From assembly GCA_025094145.1 (NCBI GenBank), contig JALLLS010000051.1, forward strand, positions 186,001-250,000: a DNA stretch of 64,000 bases, read 5' to 3'. Every line of letters begins with the position of its first letter. Within the stretch, counting starts at the first letter, position 1. The position numbers were made by a program, and so were the translations under genes. Shown here piece by piece: positions 1 to 11,862 of this stretch. Source of the DNA: Spinellus fusiger. Lineage: Eukaryota; Mucoromycota; Mucoromycetes; Mucorales; Phycomycetaceae. A model generated the notes under the pieces. That model was not told the DNA's origin. It searched no databases and saw only the letters and a list, made by a program, of their open reading frames with translations.

Positions 1-289
1 TCTCCCAAGGATAAAACACAAGGCCATTAGGGTGTGGATTCTATTTCAATAAGAGGAATACATCTAGAACAGCAGTAGCTATATTATTATAATAAACAAT
101 TTTATTCATAAACACTATATTTTATTGATAATACAATTTGATATTGATGTATACTACAAAAAGAAACAATTATTTGGATACTTGCAAACCGTTGATTTTA
201 AACACAGTTCCATAGAAGGGCAACATTCGGGATCCTCGTAAAAGGAAGGAGATATCACCGCCTAAAAGCCAGAAAAATCTTTGGGTGTG
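1..289 (-). mobile_element. Terminal fragment of the Fanzor-transposon family
   Basis: Reverse-complement match to the first ~285 bases of the Fanzor element that starts at 60008, including the subterminal block at 245-280 and the end GGGTGTG followed by TA at 290-291. It is closer to the 60008 copy than to the short derivatives (shared cgtaaaaggaaggag and ccgcctaaaagccag). The element runs off the left edge, so its content is unknown. In this orientation its interior lies to the left, outside the window. Confidence 0.8.
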
Positions 290-1039
290 TAGTAAAAAAA
301 AAGAAAAAAAAAGAGAGAGGAGCTATTACACAACTGTACATCAGACCCTATTTATGACATGATAATGTCACAAGTGCAAAGCCAATGAACTTTATCTGCT
401 GTAGTACTAAAGAGTGATCTGCCTACTGTTTTCCCTCACAGATCAATCTGTACACTGTGCTTAGTCCTATGAATTGAAAGGAGACCTGTACACTAGTAAG
501 AGAGTACTGGTGAATGCAGTGGCCATTGACAGAATAGTGCTCAGTGGCAATACCCTCTGTGCACCCGCCTTCTTCTCAATAGTACTTTATAGTCGACACC
601 CTTGTCGATAGAACTTTATCTATTTTTATCTATCATCAATGCTAAAAGGCATATCTTCTCTCCAACACCCATAGAGAGGGTTTTATCAGCATAAATAGTC
701 GGCCTTTGGTTAGCTATTGTTAGAATACAGTGTCTTGTTCAACCTGGAGGCTGTCAGTCCATCGGCCATTCAAGTCCACTGGTAAACTCATATGCTTTTT
801 TTCTTTTCTTTTTTCTTTTCTTTTTCTCATAGAAGGATGACATTCAATCCAAGTCAGCCAAATATGTTTTGGCTCCAAATGACATCAATGTATCATAGAG
901 AGAGTCCTCAAGTGAATAAAAAGAGACAAAGAATGATGGAAAAAAGAGTCCATTTTTATTTTCCATCTTAATACCACTTCATTCTTACTCGTGTCTGCTA
1001 TAAGATTGCCTCTCCATCTCCATCTATTCTCTGCTCAAT
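290..1039. other. Intergenic region upstream of the CYSTM gene
   Basis: No gene seen. There is an A/G-rich stretch directly after the transposon end (292-320) and a long polypyrimidine tract at about 797-829. The sequence up to the ATG at 1040 is C/T-rich with short CTC/CATCTC runs, typical of a fungal 5' flank. No clear TATA box was picked out. Confidence 0.5.
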
Positions 1040-1330
1040 ATGAACCAATATCCTAGTTATCCAAACCAGCCTGCCCAAACACCTCAGGCCTATATTCCTG
1101 GAGGACAGCAGGGTAAGTCCATACTTTGTTTATTCTGTTCCTTACCCCACACACTAGGTTATTATCAACCTCAGCCACCACCCAATGCTATCTATGCCCC
1201 ACCCCAGCAAGCATCCCGGAAAGAAGGAAACTGCCTAACTACATGTCTGCTCTCTTGTTGTGCCTGTTGTGCCCTAGAAGAGCTGTGCTGCTGTTGTACT
1301 GGAGAGATTTGCAATGATCTCTGCTGTTAA
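1040..1330 (+). CDS. CYSTM-type cysteine-rich small membrane protein
   Basis: Two exons, 1040-1112 and 1158-1330. The 45-nt intron (GTAAGT...CTAG) is a multiple of three, so reading through it would add 15 residues. The spliced product is about 81 aa. The N-terminal two thirds are rich in Pro, Gln and Tyr (YPNQPAQ, YYQPQPPPN). The last ~32 residues form a Cys-dense hydrophobic block (SCCACCALEELCCCC) ending in Cys-Cys, the hallmark of the CYSTM module. CYSTM proteins are small tail-anchored plasma-membrane proteins linked in other eukaryotes to stress tolerance; a role here is inference. The upstream gene is absent, and the next gene on the same strand starts 0.7 kb away. Confidence 0.8.
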   Translation: MNQYPSYPNQPAQTPQAYIPGGQQGKSILCLFCSLPHTLGYYQPQPPPNAIYAPPQQASRKEGNCLTTCLLSCCACCALEELCCCCTGEICNDLCC

Positions 1331-1351
1331 TAGACCCTTTCCTTTCCCTCT

Positions 1352-1457
1352 CTGCTGCTGCTAATACTGCTGCTGCTAATACTACTCCTCCTCCTCCTCC
1401 TACTACTACTACTCCTCCTCTACTACTACTACTCCTACTCCTACCACTACCACTACT
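1352..1457. repeat. (CTG/CTA/CTC)n imperfect trinucleotide repeat
   Basis: About 105 bases of CTN triplets (CTG, CTA, CTC, CCA variants) just after the CYSTM stop codon, probably in its 3' UTR. Between here and 2021 no gene is seen; a GT-rich stretch lies at 1925-1975, just before the next coding start. Confidence 0.85.
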
Positions 1458-2021
1458 GACTTACTATTGAATAAGTAAGCCACTTACTATCCCATTTCTT
1501 TATTTAGTAATCAAAAGAAATAAACTGCTCTTTTTCTGGACTTTATTTTCCTCTTCATCTACTTCTTCCTTCCTTTTTCTCACCCACCGCCCCTTGTGCT
1601 GTTCTGTGCCTTGATAGCTCTACAATAAAGTAGGAAAAGGCTTTATCATTCTTTCCTTCTACATAAAGAGCCAATAAGCTTACCTTGTTTCGAGTCGTCA
1701 TCTGTAAGTTATTAGAAAGAAAGAAAAAGAGAGAAGCCCCCCTTTTTTTTCTTTTTCTTTTTCTCACTCATGGAGTAGGTCCCCTTGTCATCTTACAATC
1801 GGGACTCTTTCTGAACTGTCTTTTCTCCTTTGCTGCTGTTGCTCGGCTGGCTTTTTTTTATTCGTAGTCGTAGTATCAGTATTATCATCTACCAACACAT
1901 AAAATAGAGACTCTCAAGTGACCCGTGTCTGTGTGTGTTTGTGTGTTTGTTTGTGTGTGTTTGTGTGCGCATAAGTAAGACGAATCAACCCGCCACTCTC
2001 TCACTTACCACCGTAGTTGCA

Positions 2022-3847
2022 ATGACGTCCGATCAGAACCCCATCCTACCACCCACCATGAAACAGCTAGAGTCAGAATCATTCAAGAAGTCTCGCTTAG
2101 GAAAGCCTTACAGGTAAAATAAAGGTGTATAAATGCATGCTTATGACCAAGTGAGATCTATGGTCAATACAGTACGGCTCCTCTCTCAGGGCCCATGATG
2201 AACAGTGCTTACTCTTCTATGAACGGACCTGGATTCCAACCCTCCACTGCTTTTCCTTACTCCACCGGGAATTCGACATTTACCACCCTCCACCAGTATC
2301 ACTCTGTCAATGGTGCACAGGCCATGACCCCACCCACCCCTCAATTTATCCATAGCACACTGGGATCTCCCTCCTCGGCTCTGGGTGCTTCTTTCTCCCA
2401 TCCTCCCTTCTCTTCTTCTTCCTCTTCCTCTTTCCACCACCCACACCCACACCCACACCCACACCACCACCACCACCAAAACCACCACCTATCAACGCCT
2501 CTTCTACAATCTTCCCACCAGATAGCCCGTACTGTTTACATTGGCAATCTACCCCCAGAGACCCATGTGTCTGAACTGCTTGATACTGTAAAATCAGGCG
2601 TCATTGACTCTATTCGCCCTCTCCCAGAAAAGAACTGCATCTTTATCACCTTTGTAGATGCCTCAGTAGCAGCCCACTTTTATCATGAGGCCACCACAAA
2701 GCGTCTATCATTGAATGGCACTGAGCTCAAAGTAGGATGGGGTAAACCAAGTGCTATTCCAAGCAACATCCAACTTGCCCTCCACAACGGAGCCACTCGC
2801 AATGTATTCCTTGGCTCACTGGATGACAGCATCACAGAGGAATACCTTCGCGAGGACCTGGCTCGGTTCGGCCATATCGAACACATCAAAATGATCAAGG
2901 ACAGAGGCATAGCCTTTGTCCACTTTCTTAGTACCTCCAATGCAGTCAAATGCGTCAACACTCTTCCTACAGAAAGTAATTGGTCCTGTCGTCGCGTGAA
3001 CTATGGCAAAGATAGATGTGCACCTACCAAAGTGCCCCCACTGCCTGTGTATTCTTCTGTCAGCTACCCTACTACCTTCCCTGCTCGCTTCTCACCCATG
3101 GCCTATGATCCTTATACAGGGACCATGGAGGCCTATCCAAGCCATGCCTCAGCCTCATCCCATTCTAGTGTCTATCCTCCCACATCCCTCACAGGTGTGG
3201 CCAACCGCACTATCTACCTGGGCAATATCCATCCAGAGGCAACCTGTGAAGAGATCTGCAATGTCATTCGAGGTGGCATTCTTAGTCAGATCAGATACAT
3301 GCCTGACAAACACATCGCCTTTGTTGCCTTTGTTGACCCTGCGCTTGCCCTTAACTTCTACAACCAATCTGTAGTCCATGGGATTGTCATCAAGAACCGC
3401 CGCCTGAGGATTGGGTGGGGGAAGGCATCTTCTTTGCCTTGTGCTGTAGTGGCTGCTGTTCAAAATGGAGGCTCCCGCAATGTGTATCTGGGAAATATGG
3501 ATGACAGCATGACAGAGGAGAAACTGAAGCAGGATTTTACAGACTACGGAGAGATTGAGCTTGTAAATACTTTGAAGGAGAAGAACTGTGCCTTTGTCAA
3601 CTTCACAAGTATTTCTGCTGCCATTCGTGCCATGGAGGGAATCCGATCAAAAGAAGAGTATAAGAAGTTTAGAATTAATTACGGTAAAGACCGTTGTGGC
3701 AATCCACCTAGAACTCACAAGCAAGGCCAAGAGTCTCATGGATCACGTGAAGTAGAGAGTAGTCTTTCTATAGGACTCACTGCAGATGAAGATGACCAGG
3801 AGACTGTCAATGAGATGCTTGAGTCTGTGATAATAGGAAATGCATAA
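2022..3847 (+). CDS. Four-RRM RNA-binding protein, Mrn1/Nab6-like
   Basis: Two exons are proposed, 2022-2113 and 2173-3847, with a 59-nt intron (GTAAAA...ACAG). The acceptor at 2171-2172 keeps frame, whereas the nearby TCTCAG at 2184-2189 does not. The product is about 588 aa. The N-terminus is Ser/Pro/His-rich with a poly-His/His-Pro run from (CCACAC)n at 2440-2480. Four RRMs follow, with RNP2/RNP1-like pairs: ~150-222 (VYIGNL), ~240-310 (VFLGSL), ~375-447 (IYLGNI) and ~466-538 (VYLGNM). RRM1/RRM3 end in VGWGK/IGWGK and RRM2/RRM4 end in NYGKDRC, so the protein is an internal duplication of an RRM pair. This architecture matches fungal Mrn1/Nab6-type cytoplasmic mRNA-binding proteins. The start could instead be the in-frame ATG at 2195. 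It converges on the RasGEF gene with 425 bp between the stops. Confidence 0.85.
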
Positions 3848-4272
3848 ATCAAATCAACACACAAAGTAAAATCAACATAACAAGCATTTGGCATATTATA
3901 CAGCAATGAACACTACTGCAGCATTTAATTTACATCTTTTTTTTTCTTCTCTTTTTTTTTTATTTAAAAAAGTTATATTTCTATTCTTTATTATTCTTTA
4001 TTTATTTATTTATTTATTATTGTTGTTGTTATTGTTATTACTGATGAATTGGTCTAAAATGAGAGATGATGTTTATTCAAATGCATGTGGGTACAAAAGG
4101 CTTTGAAGTGTTTCTAATGAACACAAGGTGGTGAATGTGTGAGTGATCCAGAAAGTGACTAAATGAATGAATGAAAAAGATGAATTAGAATATGAATATG
4201 AATAAGATGAATGAATAGGTAAACAAAACAGTGAGTAGGTGGGTGAATAAAGACACAACAGACGTCAGTAGC
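3848..4272. other. Convergent 3' UTR region
   Basis: Space between two convergent genes. It contains T-rich runs at 3940-3965 and TTATTTATT/GTTGTT runs at 3990-4040, plus repeated GAATGAATG/GAATATG on 4160-4230. These fit 3'-end signals of both genes. No coding potential is supported. Confidence 0.5.
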
Positions 4273-7200
4273 TTATACAGTCAGCTCTCTTGGCTCAAGG
4301 AGAAGACTCTTTTGATAAAGAGAATCAACATCCCAGTTATTGTCAAGATGGAATTTGATGAATTCTTGGATGATTGGCACTACTTGCAGTGTATAGGGTG
4401 GGCTCTGGAATTGCTTAATTTCACGAATCACCTCTGCTGTCTTTTGACGCTTAGCAAAGTTAATCAGAACATTTGACGATTTAAGGTAGTCAGGATTACC
4501 ATCCTCAATAAACGTCAAGTCCTGAAGACAAATACCGAGAAAAGGGATACAGGGTGGGTTGATAGAGTGAACCATCTCACGATACTCAGTGAAATTGCGG
4601 TTAGCACCCATAAGTTTACGAATGTGACCCAAGACTTGGTTGGTTCTGCTGCTAACAGACTGTAGAGACATACTATGAGACACTTCTCCTATTGTTTTCT
4701 TCTTCTTAAGCTTACCTCCCAAGTCTTCTTTAGCCGACCAATAGCACTGTTATCAAATGCAGAGAGAATGGCCATGCATGTGTTATAGTTATTCATGGCC
4801 CTACATTTCTTCTTTTGTTAACAACCTGCACACTTGTTAAAAGACAACTTACATCCGCCACCTGTGCCCAGTACTTAATAAACACTGCTCTTTTCTTGGG
4901 CTCATCATTTGATAAAATACTATTCGTTACCCAGCAGGTAAGACGATTACAGTAATCAATAGACTGCTTCACATTAACAGCAATGTTCTCTTGAGTGTCG
5001 CCCACAGACCAGATCTTGTTCAGACATTCAGTCGGTCGAATTTTGCTGTACAGGTTAAAGTCCATAATGCTTAACTGTCTAGCCATTTCAAGGGAGTCTG
5101 TCTCAAGAAGTTTAACGCAAGCAATATTCTTTGGCATAATAGGAAGTGGACCTGTCTTTGAATTAGGCACCAACTTTCTAACATCATCAAAAGCTTCCAT
5201 GTCCTTGCGTTTATGAATGAGTCGGTTCAATTGATCTGCAGCAAAGACAGAAGAATCTCGAACAACTGTGTTGTTAAAGAGTTCTATACGCTCAAGAACA
5301 CTATGGTCTTCCTCACTATAATAGTTTTCTAGCCAGTTCTTCATCACATTAAACACTCGTAATCGAATAAGCTTCTGTTTTCGTTCTGTCCAATCCTCCA
5401 ATTCTTCTGGTGTCAGTCCATCAGGTGCTGCTACACAGTATCGGTTCTTCAAAGACTCTATAAACTCTTCTGTCTTACAAAAGGAGCGGTACGTAAGGAG
5501 AAATGTAGCAATATAGCTTGTATCTAATGGTAAACCCCACAGTATTATTTATATTAGTTTATGCTTATTATAATTATGCATGCAGTATTACCTAGTGCAT
5601 CGTGCATTGTTAATCGTTCTACAAGTGCAAGAAGAGTTCCACCCTTAACACTGCCATCAGAACTGAAAACTATACTGCTGTCCGAGACATCTTTGGAAAG
5701 ATACCATGCTTCTGCAGTCATTGTGGATCGCTGGTCATCCACTCTTATACTAAACTGTCTCTTTCTCACTGTCTTATCACTTCCTCCAAACCGGTTGCTA
5801 TGGATTGTGATGATGGAGTCTTTGCGAGCCATAAGGCTACCACTCGATATCTTTGATATATCTTCTTCTAAATACTCGGCACTTGAGTATGACCCTTCAC
5901 TTTGTACTCGTTCCTTGATACTCGACTTTGCTTCTCCAGATTCCTTTTCTCTGGTGCAGTTCATCTTTTCACCTCCGGATAGCCACACTTTACGTTGTTC
6001 TGCCATGGCATCTACATCAGAAAGAATATCATCAATGACATTCTCAACAAATGCTACTGATGCATCAACACGAGTTGCTAATGGTCGCATGTCATTACTG
6101 GGAATTGTAATGGCTTGTACATTTCCAAACAAGACCCCTATTGCCGTATACAGCTGTTGTTTATGGATTCTATATCCAGAGAGGGACGGGAGATGACTAC
6201 TGTCAATACTTGTCAGGTCAATGTCTTCTAGGATGCCTATGTACTGACTGATTTGATTTGATAGATTTCGAAAGACGAGTACTATATCAGACTGTACTTT
6301 ATAAACATCAATTTCCTCTCTTTGTTCTTCTTCTGCCTTATCATGATGATTTAAAAGAGAATAGGCAGCATCAGACAGTGTCTCTGTAGAACCATAGATC
6401 TGGTTGGCGTGTGTCTTTAAATTCACTACCAAATCTTGATTCAGAGGATACTTGGACTTTTGTACAATCAAGTTCCCAGTCTGTTGATCCACACTCTGTC
6501 TTCTCATGTCTTCACTCTCCGTATTGCCCATGTAATGACGAGTATAAGTAAGAGGATCATCTTCTTTGCCAGGAAGAATCTTTACTTTCTTGTCGTCTTT
6601 TTTGAGTCGAGGATTGATATGTTCTACAATCACATTTCTCTTCTGACAGGTAGTAACAAAGTTGCGTGCGGCTGTCAACACATGAGTGGCGTCTTGTTGT
6701 ACACGAGAAAACTGTTCGAGTCCATCCACGGCCTCTGATATCATTTCAGCTGATAGTGCCAATTTCGAGATGGAGGCTGTGACACCTCGTCTCAATTCCT
6801 GTAGTACTGGTTCTTGGAGATGAATAGATTCTTTTTCCATAGAATGGGAAGAGTACAACATCAATCGAATGGATTCTACTACTGCACGAGCACTTGGTAC
6901 TATTCGATCAGCCTGTGCACTTTGTGAGGCTTTGATAAGCTGGTGGATAGCAAGAGCAATATCAGAAGCAATCTTTTCCCATGTCATGTCTTCAATATCT
7001 TCTAGTTGGGGTTCAAATACACTTAGTGGTCTGTAAGTAATCTTTTCTCGTGCTGTATCTGCCTTTGTCTTGGCCTCTTCAGATAATGTCTACTCATATA
7101 TACATATATTATTATTATTATTAAAAGGGATATTACTATAAATATTCTGTCTTTATCTATCTATTTTATTTACCAATCGCCCTGTTGCTTTATCGATTTG

Positions 7201-8049
7201 ATCAAAATCCCATGTAGACTCCTGTGTTATCAAATTACAGTAATAAATACGGCCTTGAGGATTGGTTCTTTTGGTCCACTGATCCATAATTTGCTCTGGT
7301 GTAATCTCTTTCGTATTGGATGATTCTTCACTGAGTCGTCGGGCGGTTTCTATAGTGTCTATGGAAAGTGGGTGAACTCCTCTAATTTCCGTCTTGTCTA
7401 ATTCTTCATCAGAATCATTTGTAGAGTCATTGAAATATGACCCAGAATAACCACCAGTGTCCTTTAATGTGTTTATGAATGTAGGCTATATAAATGCATT
7501 AGAAATTTATGTAATGATTAAACTTACTTGAATAGGAGACCATTCTATTGAGGGTGTTTTGCTCATGCTACTTATAGAATCATTGGTAGTATATTGAGTT
7601 TTTGGTTCTGGCCATCCGAGAGAAAGGGGGCGCTGGCCATACACTTTATGACTGTGCGTGGACTGTGCTTGTGGTCCTACTGCCAAGTGCATCGTTTCCA
7701 ATGTTGAATGTCCGACACCGGTTGATTTGGGCAGTCCCGATTCAATAGCTCCTACATAGTTGCTAGGGAACCAACCTCGTACTCCATTGCACCTTTTCGT
7801 TTTTCATGTGTATAGGTAGGCATGTGTTTATAGAACAGAGAAAATAGACAATAATAGTATCATAAATATTCATGCCGTTTGCGACTTGAGTTTTTGTTTT
7901 ATTTACCATCCATCCCACCATCCTGAATCTAGTCGTGCCAAGACCTCGATCAAATCACCCTTTTTGAAAGTAAGAGCTGTTTGTTCTTGTGAATTGAAGG
8001 AATACAGTGCTCTGACTTGGTTGGATGACTTGGGCACTTCTGAATACAT
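4273..8049 (-). CDS. Ras guanine-nucleotide exchange factor (SH3-WW-RasGEF_N-Cdc25)
   Basis: Seven exons on the minus strand: 8049-7907, 7792-7528, 7485-7174, 7089-5592, 5523-4853, 4808-4716, 4659-4273. All six introns are GT-AG and 42-114 nt, and every junction keeps frame, giving about 1122 aa. An SH3 domain (~8-60) carries RALYSF, GWWDGW and GWFPSNYV and is split by intron 1. A WW domain (~204-232) has QWTKRTNPQGRIYY and STWDF. A long helical middle follows. RasGEF_N starts near 722 (LVERLTMHD, then FLLTYRSF after the junction). The Cdc25 catalytic domain (~885-1115) has MDFNLYSKIRP, KCRAMNNYNTCMAIL and a C-terminal block with INPPCIPFLG. The family loads GTP onto Ras at the plasma membrane and in yeast controls cAMP signalling and morphogenesis; the target Ras here is unknown. 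The start is the first in-frame ATG upstream of the SH3 domain. Confidence 0.9.
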
Positions 8050-10029
8050 CGCTATTAGCAAGAAGTACAATAAAAGAGCAAAAAGAAATGAACAAAAGAA
8101 GAGAAAGAGGCGAGATAGCTAAAGGGTGTCTTGATGAAAATAGATAAGAGAAAGTTGAATAGACTCAACCATAAATAATCAGGCAATCAAGAAAAAAAAG
8201 AAATCCAGAAAGAGAAAAAGGGGAAAGGTAGACAAGTTCTTGTTGGTGAGCTCAAGTGCTTGAATTGAATTTACACTACTATGCAATGAGCTACAGTTGT
8301 AAGCTTTGTCAGTGGATTCTTGAATTTATATCATTTACTACTGTGGAGTTGCTATTGATGGTCTATTGGTTATTGATCTTAATAGTTTCTGCATCATTAT
8401 TAGGCCTAATAGTATTTGTATTAACATTAGGCCTAATAGTATTTGTATTGCTATTACTTCTATGTCACTCTATTAATTTATAATATTTTAATAATATTAG
8501 GCGTTTTATTTTTTCCTACAGATTTTATTTTCTGTTCATCTGTTAAAGATTTGAGAAAATGTTATCCTAGACATGCACGACACAAGGGATTCACAATGAC
8601 TTGGTCAATGTTCGTGTCACCAGCTAAATCACACTATGCTTTTGTAAACACTCCGTGTAGCAGTGAATGTGCATCAAATAATAAAATCGAGCTCTTTTCT
8701 CTCTCTCTTTCTTTCTGGAAGAATATTTTTATAGTAGAAGCAGATAAATATAAAACAAGAGTTATCTCTAGGCACGATAAAACTGGCACTGTTCATTTTG
8801 CTTATTTTAGTGTCATCAAACACCTTACTAAAATAATAATACAGTGATACTGAGGTCGTTTATAAGTCTATCCTCAAATGACTGATTTTAAATTGTTATG
8901 ATAGCGCTACAGTCTAACAATTAGTAAATAAAATAGCAATGTTAGAAGATATGTGTTTCTGCTAATCAGAGAAAAACAGAAAAAAGGTATAATAACTTCA
9001 TGATCAAGAGCTTAATTGAAGTGAATAACCTTTTTGTTAAAAATAAATAAATAATTCCATGTTTTCAAGATATTTTATACAGGTATATGAGCACTCAAAA
9101 GCTATATATTCGTAGCGGAACAAATGTCATTAAAAGACAGTTTTTTTATGAATATAAATAAGTTACAAAAAAAAGTTATGGATCTTTTTATAAACCTATC
9201 TGTCAGTTCTCTAGTAGCACTGAAGATCTTCTTTTTACTCATTCCTGGATAGTACTTTTGAACTATAACTTCTTTCTTTTTTAATAAACCTTTTTGTTAA
9301 GTAATTCAGTGCACTACTGTGGCTTAAAAAATAGACCACATGAATAGGTTAATAGACCATTAAAGAGCGCCGTTAAAAGAGAGTTGAATTCTTGTCTATT
9401 TCCTTTGTATTCTTGAAGTAAATGACTCGTGCCACCTTATAATGAGAGTCTACAAATTCACGAGGCAGAGTAAAGATTCAAACCAAGATCATATAGAGCC
9501 AATGCTATTGAAAATAAAGATAAGCAGTTTCTACTACAATTGTTCTTTTATTGTATAGGCCGATAAGAAGACAAATCAACAACACCATACATAACTTAAG
9601 CTTTACATATTGTATCAATCAGATTATTGGTACCAACTCATAAGACTATCCATCACTCAGTGATAAACAATATGATCTACTAGACATTTTAAACTCATAC
9701 TATTGATAGAAATAACTAAGTCCACTTCTTTTCTTTGATTGGAAGTATGAGCTTAATGAGAAACAACATATAACAATCATTTATCACTTTGTTTCACGTG
9801 AGAGAATATACTATTAAACAATAATTTAAATATCAAAGACTCTAAGGTTTTCTCATTCTTTACACTACTTTTCATATTAAATTTAAATTCATCATACTGG
9901 TATTTATATGATTTCTATATAACTGACTATTATAAAAAACTCTTTATTCTATCCAAAGATAGCATGAGTTCTGAGCTGATGCTCTCAATTTTATATTAGT
10001 TGTATTTATAGATTATGTTTATTATTGGA
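8050..10029. other. AT-rich intergenic DNA, no gene recognised
   Basis: No open frame here resembles a protein. The only structure is a short tandem repeat at about 8399-8453: two copies of a ~28-bp unit containing the palindrome TTAGGCCTAA followed by TAGTATTTGTATT. The rest is AT-rich and probably decayed repeat DNA; 9770-9800 weakly resembles other repeat flanks in this window. Confidence 0.4.
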
Positions 10030-11260
10030 AAGTGATCAAAACAAGGCAATGATATCTTTCAAATTCCGGTACGATTTTTTTACTTTACTTTTTTATGACT
10101 ATCACTCTATTCACTTCATAAACAGAGTATTCAAAACTTCAATGAATATTAAGAATAATTTTTATAGTGAAAACATTGGCTTCATTATGAAAATAATGGT
10201 TACTTCTATGTCTAATTTTGACATTATTTCATGCCATCATTAAAGATGTTGGCAAAGTCTTTGGACATTCTTGCCTATTTTAGGGCCATGGTAATCACAA
10301 ACTTCTATTTTTCACTACATATGACCCTATTATTATAGATTCTTTAGATATGCATGGATATTCTCAATTATATTGATATATGAATTCTGAGATGATCAGC
10401 TAGATACGTTTTCAGTGCCTTTTTGAATATTTCTTTTTAATATAGATACTATGGCCTTTGTCTTTTTGGAGCAGTTCGCTAAACCCAGGGTTTAATAAAA
10501 AAGAATAGTAAAATCCAAAGCATCAACTTAATAACAAGTGTCTAAAGGTACTAAGGTACATATGCTTCTATCACTTTCACTATTGAAGCTTCATTATAGT
10601 ATATTATTATCAATAGAAAAGCCATCAGTTAAGGCTGTTTGGAGAAGAGCTGTGTCTAATTTAAATAGCATAAGATTACACCCATCCCTCTTTATATGTC
10701 CACACTGTAATAAATTAAACGAGACCATGGAGCACCACTTATAAATTCAACAATAATACTTATTAATCCACTGAGGCCATGTTCTTGTGTGATTCTTCTT
10801 AAGAATATATCTAAACATGGTCTTGCATGAGTAGATGCATTTTTTTTCATAATATAGTTATCTGATATAGTAATATACTCAAATGATATTGTAGTCTTTG
10901 AAAGTGCTATCTTAGATTAATAATCGCACTTGTTTTCTCCTTCCATTAACTTTAAGTCACTCCTGTCAACAACAACAAAAAAGCTTCCACTCTTTGTTGC
11001 AACTTCCTCTGAGCTATTTACATGACACTATCTTGATATCTGTTTTACTGTAAAAACTAATAAGCTTAGCATAGTGAAAATGTCAGCACCTAGCCTGCTG
11101 TTTAGAGTGAAATCATCCATAATGACACCCTGTCTGTTTCTTTTGACTCATCTTTTATTTATAGAAGAGGTCTTGTAGAATATTTTAAATTATATATATA
11201 CAGCGGCAGCTTTGAAGAAAAGAAATATTATAATGAGAAACAACAAAGAATCATGAATGC
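10030..11260 (+). repeat. 1.2-kb dispersed repeat, copy 1 (LINE-tail-like coding relic)
   Basis: Nearly identical in reverse complement to 38445-39682. The matched segment runs from gatcaaaacaaggcaatg to the ATGCATGCTTATT near 11260, where both copies lose similarity. Within it, 10538-10744 (+) encodes 68 aa ending in FICPHC followed by METMEHHL-like residues. This resembles the Cys/His-containing tail after LINE reverse transcriptases of Mucoromycota. No reverse-transcriptase core is visible and no terminal inverted repeats were found. The element type is uncertain. Confidence 0.65.
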
Positions 11261-11862
11261 ATGCTTATTAACTAAATATATTTATATGGAACTTGAAATC
11301 AATCATTACTTTGCTTTTGTCACTTTATTCAACAAATATTCTTGCGTCTAACTGTTAGACAAAAATAGATATCCCGCAATAGCTATGTCAAATACATTGC
11401 ATTAGAAAGAATTCTGAGTTTATTTATGAGTTTTCTAGTTTAAGATTCTTCTTTGTTTCTAGTTTAATACTTCGTTTTCTTTTACCATATGAATCAAACA
11501 ATGGAATGGAGTTGAAAAAAACAACTAGAATGGCAGAAATTTAGAATATATGAAATACGAAAAGCAGAGCATCTTTGGCCCATTATACCCAGTCATTATC
11601 ATTATTAAGAATGCATTAAAGATTACTCACCTGGAAAAAACAGTCTATTAAACATGTTGAACAAATAATATAATTATTTAATATTCTTATCATAGTACTA
11701 CTGATATGAATAAAAGTAATATAAACAATGAATAAGTAATTAAATGCTTATGTATGGACACGAGTCGTGAGTGTAAGTGTGGTATTCGGATTTCTAAAAA
11801 ACTAAATATGGACCTGTCTGGTAGATTTAATAAGCGCTGATAAATAATGAAATAGCTGTCTA

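Noticed and set aside
2184..2190. TCTCAG as acceptor of the RRM gene's intron
   Set aside because: It would put the long open frame out of phase; the AG at 2171-2172 keeps it in phase.
2186..2488. Open frame on the minus strand rich in Val/Trp/Gly
   Set aside because: Antisense of the His/Pro-rich coding repeat of the RRM gene; low complexity and no independent support.
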